A DNA stretch of 64,000 bases from an uncultured Duganella sp. (GCA_946482635.1 CAMLSG010000002.1:1-64000); one strand, 5' to 3'. Counted from the first letter of the stretch, positions 26,101-36,840 are shown. Numbers and translations are program-made. The notes: generated by a model from the sequence alone, not told the origin.

Positions 26101-27687
26101 CTTGCGGCCGAGCGCCCATTCGCCCGCAGTTTCCGCTTCCAGCACGTCGGCGTGCAAGCGGCCCAGCAGGCCGCTGGTCATTTCGCCCTGCACGCGCGGC
26201 GACAGCGTCGCGAACCACTTCGCATAATCGGCGGCGCTGACGCTGTTCACGGAGCCGGCCAGCTCGCGCAAGGCGCCGCGGTCCTCCGGCAGGTTGACGC
26301 CATGCGCCATGATGCGGTCAAGCAGCGCTTCCGGCGTGGCTGGCAATTCACCGACCGTGTAGCCGGCGTCCCTCAAGGCATGCAGCATGTCGAACAGCGA
26401 AGCCGGCACGTCCAGGTTGTCGGCGCCGATGTTCTGGCGGCCCGGCGGGTGGTTGTAGTAGACCAGCGCCACGCGTTTGTCGCGGTTGGACTTGGCGCGC
26501 AATGCCAGCCAGCGCTCGACGCGCGCCGCCAGGCGCTCCGCTTCCGCCGCCAGCACCACAGGCGGACGGTTCTCGATGCCGGTCAGCTTGTCGCGCTGCG
26601 GCTCGCCCAGTGCCGCCACCACGATGGGCTGGCCGATGCCCTGCAGCTCCGGCAACGCCACGCGGTATTGCACCGAATCCGGCGGCAAGCCGTCCGGCGA
26701 CAGGCGCCATTGCATGGCGGTGCGGTCGGACAGCCGGATCGCCTTGAACAGCGGGATGTCGAGCTTCTTGAACGCTTCGCTGACGGCTTCGCGCCCTTCG
26801 GCGGCGCCCACCACAAAGTCCTGCAGCACCACCATGGCGGCCGGCACGGCAGGCGCAATCAGTTCCGGCAAGCGCTCCAGCGCCTCGCGCGAGGCGCCGC
26901 CCCAGCGCGGCAGCACCTGCACGCATTGCTGGCCAATGCGTTCGACCTGCTTGCAGACCGCATCGGGCACCGTACCATCCATGTTCGACAGGTCCAGCAC
27001 CACCACGGTGGGACGCGCCTGCAGGCCTAGCTGCGCCGCCCTGCCCCATGCCGCCGCATCGTGCAGTTCGCGCTGGCCGGCGCGCAGGCGCAGCGTCGGT
27101 TCCGGTTGCGGCTCAGCCAGGGCGCGCGAAGGGTCGAGCAGGTGTGCGAACAGGGCTGCCGTGTTGTCGCGGCCACCGGCCTGCCAGACCTGGCGCGCAG
27201 CCAGCCACTGGCCCGCCGCCGGCCGCGCCCTGGCTGCCTGCAGCGCCGCTTCCGGCGGCTGCTCGCTCGAGAGCTGGCGCAGCGTTTCCGGCGAAAAGCC
27301 CTGCAGACTGCCTTGCCGCCCGCGCGACATCAGGCTGAGCGTGGCCTCGCCGTTCATGGCCAGCACGCTGGCCTGCGGGCGGGCGTGGCGCGGCAAGAAT
27401 TCCTTCAGGCGCCGCGCCGGGTCGCCGAACAGCGATACGGCCAGTATGCTATCGGCCTGCGCCAGCCACTGGGCCGCTTGCTTGTCGTCGGCCGCCATCC
27501 ATTGCGCGGGCGTGCGCAGCACGATGCGGTCCTGGGGATGACCGGCCAGGTGGCGATGGGCCGCCTCGATAGCGACGGGCGCGGCGCGTTCGGTCACGAT
27601 GGCAAACAGCACCGCGGCGTTGGCACGCGCGCAAGCGAACGCACATAGCAGGACCGCAATGGTCCGGGCAAAGGTAGTGGTAGGCAC
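23179..27687 (-). CDS. Exported, membrane-anchored CobN/Mg-chelatase H-like protein
   Basis: About 1,500 aa, related to the large subunit of cobaltochelatase (CobN), Mg-chelatase (ChlH) and HmuS. Unlike cytoplasmic CobN it begins with a signal peptide (FARTIAVLLCAFACARANA). It ends in a single membrane helix (RLLALLAALAAGLALFALGV) after an Ala-rich linker, so the body should face the periplasm. CobN hallmarks include VALVYYNHPPGRQNIGADNL, GNVFIGPQPPRGWEVD, ALVHIGRHSTYEFLPGK and WASDAVRDEGVMVAFALAMM. I favour the GTG at 27687 as start; a TTG at 27732 is possible. Cobalamin-riboswitch control and the ExbB/ExbD-like neighbours point to handling of corrinoids or other tetrapyrroles outside the cytoplasm. 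The CobS/CobT ATPase partners are absent here. Confidence 0.9.
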   Translation of the reverse strand: MPTTTFARTIAVLLCAFACARANAAVLFAIVTERAAPVAIEAAHRHLAGHPQDRIVLRTPAQWMAADDKQAAQWLAQADSILAVSLFGDPARRLKEFLPRHARPQASVLAMNGEATLSLMSRGRQGSLQGFSPETLRQLSSEQPPEAALQAARARPAAGQWLAARQVWQAGGRDNTAALFAHLLDPSRALAEPQPEPTLRLRAGQRELHDAAAWGRAAQLGLQARPTVVVLDLSNMDGTVPDAVCKQVERIGQQCVQVLPRWGGASREALERLPELIAPAVPAAMVVLQDFVVGAAEGREAVSEAFKKLDIPLFKAIRLSDRTAMQWRLSPDGLPPDSVQYRVALPELQGIGQPIVVAALGEPQRDKLTGIENRPPVVLAAEAERLAARVERWLALRAKSNRDKRVALVYYNHPPGRQNIGADNLDVPASLFDMLHALRDAGYTVGELPATPEALLDRIMAHGVNLPEDRGALRELAGSVNSVSAADYAKWFATLSPRVQGEMTSGLLGRLHADVLEAETAGEWALGRKQAEVVIKELQHLVEGADHPQREAAIRDLAALADGYAGCLQAKAPRRCSALEPLRRRVASYGIEGLKGWGPAPGKIMVDSGKLLVPGIQFGNVFIGPQPPRGWEVDEELLHANTSVPPPHQYLAFYHWLRDRFKADALVHIGRHSTYEFLPGKAVGLSGDDFPSLIAGDLPGIYPYIVDGVGEGTQAKRRGLAVMVDHLTPPLASTPLYDELLSLRQIVESYEAASSDTLKAKAAQLMRERVVALNLKAELEASMADVLAVRGIGFDAADDDLLAHEVGHYLTKLQEKFMPHGLHIFGRPWKQESIDLMLESMKKGGIDDPEVARKLAASPLNEMRALLAGLDGRFIEPGKGNDPLRSPEALPTGRNFHAVDGDILPTRIGYQMGASLAAKASARERSDAGSEGILLWASDAVRDEGVMVAFALAMMGAEPVWNARGIVNDVRLVPGAVRRDALVTTSGLFRDLYPNLIRLIDRAGRMSLAASAAGIAEQEPGLREALESALAPLGSSAGAGGGSTGASAAWGHEPTANNRVAREWLVRVRALQAGGMPLADAGRAAAQRIFGDAPGAYGAGVNRLTERSGAWRERDEIGKAYRNRMGHAYGLDASGEANHAAFDVALDGITRTYHGRASNLYGLLDNNDAFDYLGGLSLAVESRTGRVPEALILQHAQPGRADVEPLASAMLGELRGRFLNPAWIKPLMGHGYAGARTMGQEFLENLWGWQVTRPDLVKNWAWDEVKSVYFDDAHKLGLPQFLGQRHNAHAKAHMLAIFMVAAEKGYWKTDEATISKMGGELARLVASNGLPGSGHTAPDHPMWQWLSPQLDPADAQALASTLAKARGDALAAEAYATAVPAGATAAANAQPGSAPASAATAQAEAASGPAARNSAEPDAARPAQQRRTTQEVAEMGAVARANAQSAQPRAYELRDLAEATQSPAERAMRLLALLAALAAGLALFALGVHRGTQTPILKGAHQ

Positions 27688-27740
27688 AGCAGGATTCCGA
27701 GCACGCAAAACCACACCCCGGGCTTCGCACAATCAAAAGT

Positions 27741-27930
27741 GACTGGCCGGTCTTCTGGCTCGCCTTCATCCTCCGCTGGCCTGGCCTTCCCGTGCGATGC
27801 ACAGTGGCGTTGGTCAGCTTCGTCCGGCTTACAGCAGCGGGGGCTGCGCCGGACTGGCGCAAGATGGCTATCCCGCGCGGCACCGGCTTCCCGTTTCACC
27901 TCCCGGCAGGCTTGCAGGAAGGCACCAATC
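27741..27930 (-). promoter_or_regulatory. Cobalamin (AdoCbl) riboswitch
   Basis: The minus-strand RNA shows the conserved order GGTGCC, then GGGAAGCCGGTG. Next come the core GCAGCCCCCGCTGCTGTAA (27829-27847), CCACTG, GGGAAGGCC, GATGA, and the B12 box AGCCAGAAGACCGGCC (27760-27745). It sits just upstream of the CobN-like gene. About 54 nt separate it from the favoured start codon, so ribosome-site occlusion is a likely output. B12 would lower expression. Confidence 0.93.
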
Positions 27931-28094
27931 ACATAACGTGCGCCATTCTAACAGACTGCACTTGGCCAACAATCTAGCCAGAAGAACAACGACTGTTGTT
28001 ATAAAGATCCACTTCTTAGAAATGATTGGTAATTCGTGAGAATTAGGTATTTACTGCTAAGTACGCGTCAAAGAACGTGTCTGGGAGAGTAAAA

Positions 28095-28400
28095 ATGCAT
28101 AACAAGACAACATTACAAGTCCTGGCAGCCGCCTCCGGACTTGGGGATGAGCGCATCCAGGAACTCTGGGAGGGGGCGGATATGTATGCCCGTGCCCAAG
28201 CCGGAAATCCGGATTCGCCGCGCTACCAGCAAGTGCTGCACGAGCGCATGGCGGCCATGGTCGAACGTGAAGTGGCCAAGCGCCATGCCACGGACGGCGA
28301 ACCCTGGGTGCTGGCTGACGCCCACCTGGGACAGATCGAAGTGTCGCTGTCCGACGCCCTCAAAGCCTTCGGCGGCCGCACGCACCACGTTATCCATTAG
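28095..28400 (+). CDS. Hypothetical protein (101 aa)
   Basis: Soluble, helical 101-aa protein. The start at 28095 (MHNKTTLQVLAAASGLGDERIQ) follows GGGAGAG about 9 nt upstream. Segments LWEGADMYARAQAGNP and RMAAMVEREVAKRHATDGEPW suggest a small all-helical fold. No family recognised. It is divergent from the CobN-like gene and followed by two YkgJ genes on the same strand. Confidence 0.65.
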   Translation: MHNKTTLQVLAAASGLGDERIQELWEGADMYARAQAGNPDSPRYQQVLHERMAAMVEREVAKRHATDGEPWVLADAHLGQIEVSLSDALKAFGGRTHHVIH

Positions 28401-28424
28401 CAAGGCAAAGCCGCCCGCACGGCT

Positions 28425-28682
28425 GTGAACCGCACCCCGATCCCGTGCCGTCCACAATGCGGCGCCTGTTGTACGGCGCCCGCAATCTCCAGCCCGATTC
28501 CCGGCATGCCTGAAGGCAAACCGGCGGGCGTGCCCTGCATCCAGCTCGATTCACACATGCGCTGCAAGCTGTACGGCTTGCCCGAACGCCCCCTCGTGTG
28601 CGTCGAATTCAGGGCCGACGAGGCAGTGTGCGGCGAGTCGCGCGAGCAGGCGATGCGCTGGCTGGGGTGGCCGAAGCTGTAA
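28425..28682 (+). CDS. YkgJ family cysteine cluster protein, copy 1
   Basis: An 85-aa protein with a GTG start ([16 protein letters not shown]). Cysteines are arranged C-x3-C-x2-CC near 8-16, with later ones in VPCIQL, MRCKLYG, PLVCVEF and [10 protein letters not shown]. This is the YkgJ/zinc- or iron-binding cysteine cluster family. The protein is short and complete. About two thirds of its positions match the next gene, indicating tandem duplication. Metal and partner are unknown. Confidence 0.85.
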   Translation: MNRTPIPCRPQCGACCTAPAISSPIPGMPEGKPAGVPCIQLDSHMRCKLYGLPERPLVCVEFRADEAVCGESREQAMRWLGWPKL

Positions 28683-28696
28683 AATACTGCCCCACC

Positions 28697-28957
28697 ATGA
28701 GTTTCCAATGCCGCCCAGCCTGTGGCGCCTGCTGCACGGCGCCCTCGATTACGTCCCCGATTCCCGGTATGCCTAACGGCAAACCGGCCGGGGTGCGCTG
28801 CGTCCAGTTGGGCGACGATCAGCTGTGCAAGATCTTCGGCAAGCCGGAACGCCCGGCATTTTGCGGCGGCCTGCAGCCTTCGGCCGAGATGTGCGGGGAA
28901 ACGCGCGAACAGGCCATGCACTGGCTGACGACGCTGGAACGCGCCACCGCTCCCTGA
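28697..28957 (+). CDS. YkgJ family cysteine cluster protein, copy 2
   Basis: An 86-aa paralogue of the preceding gene ([18 protein letters not shown]). The same cysteine spacing and the shared PIPGMP, GKPAGV, PERP and CGE-REQAM segments are present. It starts 14 bp after copy 1 ends. The two copies differ mainly between the cysteines, so divergence of partner or target is possible. Confidence 0.85.
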   Translation: MSFQCRPACGACCTAPSITSPIPGMPNGKPAGVRCVQLGDDQLCKIFGKPERPAFCGGLQPSAEMCGETREQAMHWLTTLERATAP

Positions 28958-28965
28958 TGGCAGAG

Positions 28966-28981
28966 ATGGAAACGGTTCCAT
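28966..28981. promoter_or_regulatory. LacI-type operator candidate before MFS gene
   Basis: ATGGAAACGGTTCCAT is a 16-bp near-palindrome with a central CG, ending 17 bp before the MFS start codon. Size and central CG are typical of LacI/GalR operators. No LacI gene is in the window. Confidence 0.45.
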
Positions 28982-28997
28982 GCTAGAATCTTCAGCC

Positions 28998-30140
28998 ATG
29001 AACCAAACCATCGACCACCGCCACCGCCTGTCCACCCGCCTTGCTTTCCTGACTGCGGGCCTTGCCATGTCTGCCTGGGCGCCGCTGGTGCCCTACGCGA
29101 AGGAGCGCCTGCAGCTGGCGGAGGGTCCGCTTGGCCTGCTGCTGCTTTGTCTCGGCCTCGGCTCGCTGCTTGCGATGCCGCTGACCGGCGCGCTGGCGGC
29201 GCGCTTTGGCTGCCGCAAGGTGGTGCTGTGGTCGGCGACGGTGGTCTGCCTGTCGCTGCCGGCCCTGGCGCTGGCGCCAACCCCGCTGCTGCTTGGCCTG
29301 GCGCTGTTCGTCTTCGGCGCCTCGCTCGGCACCATGGACGTGGCGATGAACGTGCAGGCGGTGATTGTCGAAAAGGCCAGTGGCGGCGCCCTGATGTCCG
29401 GCTTCCACGGCATGTTCAGCCTGGGCGGCTTTGCCGGCGCCGGCGGCATGGCCCTGTTGCTGTGGCTTGGCAGCGGCCCGCTGGGCGCCTGCCTGGCCAT
29501 CGTGGCCCTAAGCGCCATCCTGCTGTGGCGCGCCAGTCCCGACATGCTCCACGAGCCGGAAGCGCGCGACGGCAATACGCCAACCTTCGTCATGCCGCAC
29601 GGCGCCGTGATCTTCATCGGCGTCCTGTGCTTCATCGTCTTCCTGGCCGAAGGCGCGATGCTGGACTGGAGCGCGGTGTTCCTGACCGCCGAGCGCGGGC
29701 TGCAGGAAGGCCGCGCTGGCCTCGGTTACGCCGCCTTTGCCGTCGCCATGACCGTCGGCCGCCTGACCGGCGACCGCGTGGTGCGCCGTTTCGGCGGGCG
29801 CCGCGTGCTGCTGGCGGGCGGCCTGTGCGCCGCCGCCGGCTTTTTCACGGCGGTGGCCTCGCCGTCGCCGGCCGCGGCCCTGGCCGGTTTTGTCCTGGTC
29901 GGCCTGGGCGCCTCGAACATCGTGCCCATCCTGTTTACCGCCGCCGGCAACCAGCATGCGATGCCGGCCAGCCTGGCAATCGCCGCCATCACCACCATCG
30001 GCTACGCCGGCGTCCTGGCCGGCCCGGCCCTGATCGGCTTCATGGCACACCTGACCAGCCTGGAGCTGGCGTTTGCCGTCCTCGGCGGCGCGCTGTTGCT
30101 GGTTGCCGCCAGCAGCCGCCTGGTACGCGTTCACTCCTGA
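28998..30140 (+). CDS. MFS transporter
   Basis: A 380-aa major facilitator permease with about 12 membrane segments. The loop 2-3 motif GALAARFGCRKVVLW is near 60-75, and its repeat in the second half is GDRVVRRFGGRRVLL. The overall pattern resembles sugar-type YbjJ/fucose permeases (SGFHGMFSLGGFAGAGG). Start at 28998 (MNQTIDHRHRLSTRLAFL). A LacI-type palindrome lies just upstream, which would fit a carbohydrate substrate, but this is inference. Confidence 0.9.
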   Translation: MNQTIDHRHRLSTRLAFLTAGLAMSAWAPLVPYAKERLQLAEGPLGLLLLCLGLGSLLAMPLTGALAARFGCRKVVLWSATVVCLSLPALALAPTPLLLGLALFVFGASLGTMDVAMNVQAVIVEKASGGALMSGFHGMFSLGGFAGAGGMALLLWLGSGPLGACLAIVALSAILLWRASPDMLHEPEARDGNTPTFVMPHGAVIFIGVLCFIVFLAEGAMLDWSAVFLTAERGLQEGRAGLGYAAFAVAMTVGRLTGDRVVRRFGGRRVLLAGGLCAAAGFFTAVASPSPAAALAGFVLVGLGASNIVPILFTAAGNQHAMPASLAIAAITTIGYAGVLAGPALIGFMAHLTSLELAFAVLGGALLLVAASSRLVRVHS

Positions 30141-30154
30141 CGCAGCGCAAACCG

Positions 30155-30172
30155 GCGCCCCGGCAGGGGCGC
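30155..30172. terminator. GC hairpin after MFS gene
   Basis: GCGCCCC (30155-30161) and GGGGCGC (30166-30172) are separated by GGCA, 15 nt after the MFS stop. A weak pyrimidine stretch follows, without a proper T-run, so termination is tentative. Confidence 0.5.
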
Positions 30173-30275
30173 TACTCTTGACTCAAGTGCATCGGTGGGC
30201 CTCGCTCATGGTAAGCTTCGTGCCCGCGCAGCATCCCGCCCGCGTCCGCCTACCGACACACTTAACAAAATCACA

Positions 30276-31109
30276 ATGGATATCGTTCTCGCGCTGAAGG
30301 CTCTGATCATGGGTCTGGTCGAAGGATTTACCGAATTCCTGCCGATTTCTTCCACCGGCCACCTGGTGCTGGCGGGCAGCCTGCTGAATTTCACCGGCGA
30401 GAAAGCCAAAGTGTTCGAGATCGCCATCCAGGGCGGCGCGATGGTTGCCGTCATCTGGGAGTTCCACAAGAAGATAGGCGAGGTACTGTTCGGCATGTTC
30501 CGCGAAGCGCGCGCGCGCCGATTTGCGCTCAACGTGGCGGTGGGCTTCCTTCCTGCCGCGGGGCTGGGTTTCCTGTTCGAGCATAAGATCAAGGCCGTGC
30601 TGTTCGCGCCACTGCCGGTGGCGCTGGCCTTCATCATCGGCGGCCTGGTCATCCTGTGGGTCGAGCGCCGCGCCAGGGACAACCCGGTCGCCGTGCGCGT
30701 GCAGTCGGTGGACGACATGACGACACTGGATGCGCTGAAGGTCGGCTTCGCCCAGGTCTTCGCCCTGATTCCCGGCACCAGCCGTTCCGGCGCAACCATC
30801 ATTGGCGGCATGATGTTCGGCCTGTCGCGCAAGGTGGCCACCGAGTTCTCGTTCTTCCTCGCGATCCCGACCCTGCTGGCCGCAACTTTCTACTCGCTGT
30901 GGAAGGAACGCGCACTGCTGTCCGCGGCCGACCTGCCTTTGTTCAGCATTGGCGCCGTGGTGGCCTTCGTGTCGGCTTTCGCCTGTATCCGCTGGCTGCT
31001 GCGCTACATCAGCACCCATACCTTCACCCCTTTCGCCTGGTACCGCATCGTGTTCGGCATCGTGGTGATTGTTTCCGCCTATACCGGCGTGATCACCTGG
31101 GCCGAATAA
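30276..31109 (+). CDS. uppP: Undecaprenyl-diphosphatase
   Basis: Recycles the C55 lipid carrier by dephosphorylating undecaprenyl pyrophosphate in the inner membrane; overexpression gives bacitracin resistance in other bacteria. The 277-aa multi-pass protein has both signature motifs, [17 protein letters not shown] (13-29) and the [14 protein letters not shown] segment near 170. Start at 30276 ([15 protein letters not shown]); the longer frame upstream is not conserved. recQ starts 4 bp after its stop. Confidence 0.96.
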   Translation: MDIVLALKALIMGLVEGFTEFLPISSTGHLVLAGSLLNFTGEKAKVFEIAIQGGAMVAVIWEFHKKIGEVLFGMFREARARRFALNVAVGFLPAAGLGFLFEHKIKAVLFAPLPVALAFIIGGLVILWVERRARDNPVAVRVQSVDDMTTLDALKVGFAQVFALIPGTSRSGATIIGGMMFGLSRKVATEFSFFLAIPTLLAATFYSLWKERALLSAADLPLFSIGAVVAFVSAFACIRWLLRYISTHTFTPFAWYRIVFGIVVIVSAYTGVITWAE

Positions 31110-31113
31110 GAGA

Positions 31114-32908
<1,795 letters not shown>

Positions 32909-32934
<26 letters not shown>

Positions 32935-34948
32935 TACGCGCAAATCCCAGCAAGCCCAGGCCGGCCAGCAGCATCGCGCCCTGCGCCGGTTCCGGCACTG
33001 GCGATAGCAGGAAGGTGGCCCGCGCTTCCCACTCGCTGCCGGCCCTGGCAAGCACCTGGCCGCTGGCATTGATGTCCCACGCACTTTGCAAGAACCAGCC
33101 GGCGTATTGCTCCTCGTTCCATACATGGTCCATCACATAGGGGTGGCCCTGGTGCCACAGCATGGCGCGCCGGTAATCGGCCATTTCACCTACCGCGCTG
33201 CCCGCATCGTTGATGCCGTAAGCATAGCCTGACCATAGGTCCTGGTGTTGCCATTGGCCGTCGCCCATGAGCAGCGTGAATGCATTGCCATTATCCTGGA
33301 AGCCGGCCAGCCGCCCTTCGCTGTTCAGGGCGCGCACTTCAAAGTCATACGCCAGTTGATATTCGCCGAAAACACCATCCTGCCAGCTCCTGGCGCCAAA
33401 TTCGTCGCTACGGCCACCGATGACAAGGCCCAGGTCGTTGATCAGCCGCGGCCGGTAATCGTCGAACAGTTGCTGCGCGCTGCCGTCGCCCCACTGGATG
33501 AAGCCGATCGGACCGGAGCCGGCCTCGCCGGTGCTGTAGCCGACAATGTCGCCGCGGTTGTTAAGCCCTGCCGCATAGGCGTTCGATCCGGCGAAATGCA
33601 GCAGCTCCATCGCGCCGCCATTGCGCCATATGACCGGCTGCGACTGCGAAGAGCCCGGCACCGAGATATTGCCGATGATCGTCCCCTGGTTATTGAAACC
33701 GGTGAGGGTGAGCTCCCCGGCAACGCCTGCCAGGTGCACGAGCGAGCCGTCGGGATTCCAGATCATCGGCTTGCCGTCCTGGCCAATGCCCGCCACCTGC
33801 CCGGCGTCATTCAGGAACTTCGGCGCAAACTGGTCGTCGAACTTGAGTGCCCGGTAGGCAGGCGCTTGCTGTGCATACGCGGTACAGGCGAACAGCGCCA
33901 GCAACGAGGATGACAGCAGGCGCGCCGGCAGTCTTTTCTGCACCAGCCAGCGCGCTCCCAGCAGCAGCAGGCCGGCCAACAGTAGAGTGACGACCTGCGG
34001 CTCGGGCACAGGCGACAGCAGGAAAGTTCCGGACCCGCCCAGTGAGCCGATGCCACTGGCGAGAATTGCACCGCTGTCGTTGATGTCCCATGCATTGAGC
34101 AGGGTCCAGCCCGAGTACCGGGCGTCATGCCACAAGTGGTCCAGGTCATAGGTCCGGTCCTGGTACCACAACATGGCATGTACGCTGAGCTCAGTCTCCC
34201 CGACAATACTGCCGGCATCGTTCATGGCGTGGGCGAAGCCGGACCACATGTCCTGGATGTCGCGCTGACCGTCCCTGTCAATGAGCGAGAACGCCTGGTA
34301 ATTGTCGTGCCAGCCCGCCAGGCGTCCTTCGTTGTTGAGCGCACGGATGAATAAATCGCTATATGGGGATGCGCCGAATGCACCGTCCTGCCAGCTCCTG
34401 AGGCCATATTCACCGCCCACCTGCCCAAGGACGAGGCCATGGTCGTTGACCATCAGCGGTGCGTAGTTGTCGAACAGTTGCGGCGCGCTGCCGTCACCCC
34501 ACTGGATGAAGCCGACTTGCCCGGAGCCCGTGTCGGACGCGCCGACCATATAGCCGACAATGTCGCCACGGTTGTTGATGCCTGCCGTAGTGCCGCCCAG
34601 TCCTTGCAGCGGCAAGCGCTCCACCGCGCCACCATTGCGCCACATGACCGGCTGCTGCAAATTGTAGCCCGGCAGCAAGGCATTGCCGACGATCGTGCCC
34701 TGGTTGTTAAATCCTGTGATGGTGAGCTGGCTCACTGCGCCAGCCAGCTGTATGACCGAACCATCCGGATTCCAGATGACCGGCCTGCCATCCTGCCCGA
34801 TGCCGGCGACCTGGCCCAGGTCATTCAGCATTTGCGGCGCGAACTGGCCGTCGAACTTCAACGCCTGATACGTCGGCGCACCCTGCACGTAGGCGCTCCA
34901 TGCCAGCAGCGCCAGCAAGGACAAGAGCAAACGAACGAACCTGGGCAT
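32909..34948 (-). CDS. Tandem-fused HAF-repeat PEP-CTERM protein (two preproteins in one frame)
   Basis: A 679-aa frame made of two homologous copies about 338 residues apart. Copy 1 has a signal peptide (1-23). HAF-type repeats follow, such as GFNNQGTIVGN and INNRGDIVGY. It then has a complete PEP-CTERM signal: VPEP at 314-317, a hydrophobic helix and RWLVQKR. Copy 2 follows at once with its own signal peptide (about 340-361) and equivalent repeats (LNNRGDIVGYS), and ends with a second VPEP (651-654), helix and RIRPGRR. A GTG at 33943 with GGGAG upstream could start copy 2 separately. Such proteins are normally cut by an exosortase in the envelope; none is in this window. The 3' end overlaps recQ. 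Confidence 0.85.
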
Positions 34949-35050
34949 GGCAATCTCCCGTTAATTAAACAGGAGCCAATGCTGCGCCAACGCGGCAGGC
35001 CACGCGCGCGCCGGCTCAAATCGTGCGCAAGGGCGCGATAGCATTGCGCG

Positions 35051-36031
35051 CTATAGCGCGTTGCAAGCTGCTGCGCTGGTGAGCTGGCGATAGCGGCCGG
35101 GCGGTGCGCCGACTGCTGCAGTGAAACGGTGGGTGAAGTGGCTGAGGTCGGCATAGCCGCAGGCTTGCGCAACCTGCTGCAACGGCAGGTGTCCCGTACG
35201 CAGCAGGCCGCGCGCACGCTCGATGCGGTGCGCGGCAATCCATGCCGAGGGCGGCATCCCGAAGCTGATGCGGAACATGCGGGCCAGGTGGAATTCGGAC
35301 ATGCAGGCCAGCTGCGCCAGCATGCCAAGCGTGATGTTCTGGTCGAGGTGGGCCTCGATGTATTCGTGCAGGCGGCGGCGCACCAGCGGCGCCAGCCCGC
35401 CGCGCAAGCGCAGGCCGGGCTTGGTCATCGATTGCGATTGCAGCAGTTCGCTCAAGGCTTCGTGCGTGATTTCATTGGCGCGCAGCAGCTGGTCAGCGTC
35501 TTCCCACGGCTGCTGCAGCAAGTCGCCGCATAGCTGCACCAGGCGCTGGTTCTCAAAATAGGTCTTGTCCTGCAAGGTCAGCTCGCGCGGCTCGCGGTCC
35601 AGCTCCGCCACGGCGCGCTGCGTGAAGTGCTCCGGCATGAAATACACGTGCAGCATGCGCAACTGGCCGCGCACCACCCACTCCGACTCATGCCAGTCAG
35701 GCAGGGAGCACAGGCGCTGCGGCGCGCCATACTGCCCCGGCAAGCCTTCGCGTTCGACTTCATAGCCGCCGCCCAGGTAGCAGGACAAGGTGTGGTGGCC
35801 CGGCTGGCGATACTCGGTGAACGCCTCCGGCGTGCTGCGATGCCAGACGGCAGCGGCCAGCCCGTCCCCCAGCCACGCAAAGCGCTCCAGCGTCGCATCG
35901 GTGCCGGACATGGTGCGGAACACGGCGTGCGACATCGCATCGCCCGGCTGGCCAGCCAGCGCCGCGCGCGCCGCCGCCCCCACGCGCTTGCGCGGAACGG
36001 CGACCTCAAGTTGTCCATTCAGTGGCTTCAC
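35051..36031 (-). CDS. AraC family transcriptional regulator
   Basis: About 326 aa if the GTG at 36031 (VKPLNGQLEVAVPRKR) is used; a TTG at 36100 or the Met in DAMSHAVF (35935) are alternatives. The N-terminal part is a cupin-like sensor with SCYLGGGYEVER and LHVYFMPEHF. The C-terminal AraC domain has two helix-turn-helices (ITLGMLAQLACMSEFHLARM; LPLQQVAQACGYADLSHFTH), then a GAPPGRYR end. It stands alone; its target is not evident from the neighbours. Confidence 0.88.
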   Translation of the reverse strand: MKPLNGQLEVAVPRKRVGAAARAALAGQPGDAMSHAVFRTMSGTDATLERFAWLGDGLAAAVWHRSTPEAFTEYRQPGHHTLSCYLGGGYEVEREGLPGQYGAPQRLCSLPDWHESEWVVRGQLRMLHVYFMPEHFTQRAVAELDREPRELTLQDKTYFENQRLVQLCGDLLQQPWEDADQLLRANEITHEALSELLQSQSMTKPGLRLRGGLAPLVRRRLHEYIEAHLDQNITLGMLAQLACMSEFHLARMFRISFGMPPSAWIAAHRIERARGLLRTGHLPLQQVAQACGYADLSHFTHRFTAAVGAPPGRYRQLTSAAACNAL

Positions 36032-36244
36032 GCCGAAAAGTCTAGCACGGCCATTTTCGCCCTGCCGGCACCCGCCACGGATTTGCGCAAGATCAGACAA
36101 GTGTCGGTGAAATTTACAGTGCAGTCAGAGTCAGATACCAGGTATCCATAAGAATCAGTAACTTGCGGGTGAGGGGCATACAATTTGCTTATTGCCGTGA
36201 ACGCAATATTGTCAATAATGCTCCTAATTTGAAAGGAAGTGTCG

Positions 36245-36817
36245 ATGAAAAAGCTCGCTTGCCTTGCAGCCCTGGCGCTCTCGTTCTCCGCAGCACAGGC
36301 AGCCCCGATCCAGCTTGACCTGACCAGTGGCACCGACGCGAATAATAATGGCTCGGTGGTGTTCGACACCTATACGGAAGACGGTTTCCGTATCCGCATG
36401 ATGCCCCTCGGTGCTCACTACGATCGCAATTTTGTCGGTGATATCGGCATCCACAATGGCTTCTCGAATCCTGCCGACGTTAGCTGGGTACTCGATTTCT
36501 TTGGTGCCAGCTTCAGCCTGCTCAATATCAATATCGCTGCCTACACCGATGGCGCGACTTCCCTCACGCTAACCGGATCCAACGGCGCTACGCAGACCTT
36601 GTCGGGAACCGGCTTGCTCGCCATCGCCGGCATGGGCGACGTGACTTCCGTGGTTTTCAATATCGACCAGGACGCCGGCACGCAAGGCGTCGGCCTGACC
36701 GAGATCAACGTCGACACCACGCCTGCGCAGCAAGTGCCGGTGCCGGGCACGCTGGCGTTGCTCGGCCTTGGCTTGTCGGCATTGGGCATTTCGCGCCGCA
36801 AGCGCGCGGCGAAATAA
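36245..36817 (+). CDS. PEP-CTERM sorting domain protein
   Basis: A 190-aa exported protein. The start at 36245 follows AAGGAAG. The signal peptide MKKLACLAALALSFSAAQA is cleaved near AQA-AP. The middle is a beta-rich domain with many T/S/G/N residues. The C-terminus is VPVPGTLALLGLGLSALG followed by ISRRKRAAK, a PEP-CTERM-like anchor with P-G-T variation. An exosortase elsewhere would be needed to process it. No catalytic motif is seen; a matrix or surface role is likely by analogy. Confidence 0.85.
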   Translation: MKKLACLAALALSFSAAQAAPIQLDLTSGTDANNNGSVVFDTYTEDGFRIRMMPLGAHYDRNFVGDIGIHNGFSNPADVSWVLDFFGASFSLLNINIAAYTDGATSLTLTGSNGATQTLSGTGLLAIAGMGDVTSVVFNIDQDAGTQGVGLTEINVDTTPAQQVPVPGTLALLGLGLSALGISRRKRAAK

Positions 36818-36840
36818 GAAATACAGCAAGCTCAGACAAC

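Noticed and set aside
24997..27030. 677-codon open frame on the plus strand inside the CobN-like gene
   Set aside because: Its composition (His/Arg/Gln/Val-rich) is typical of a complement-strand shadow; CobN motifs fill the other strand.
35047..35060. Palindrome CGCGCTATAGCGCG at the AraC stop codon
   Set aside because: Short, made of common GC dinucleotides and inside the end of a gene; could be part of a weak terminator but not supported further.
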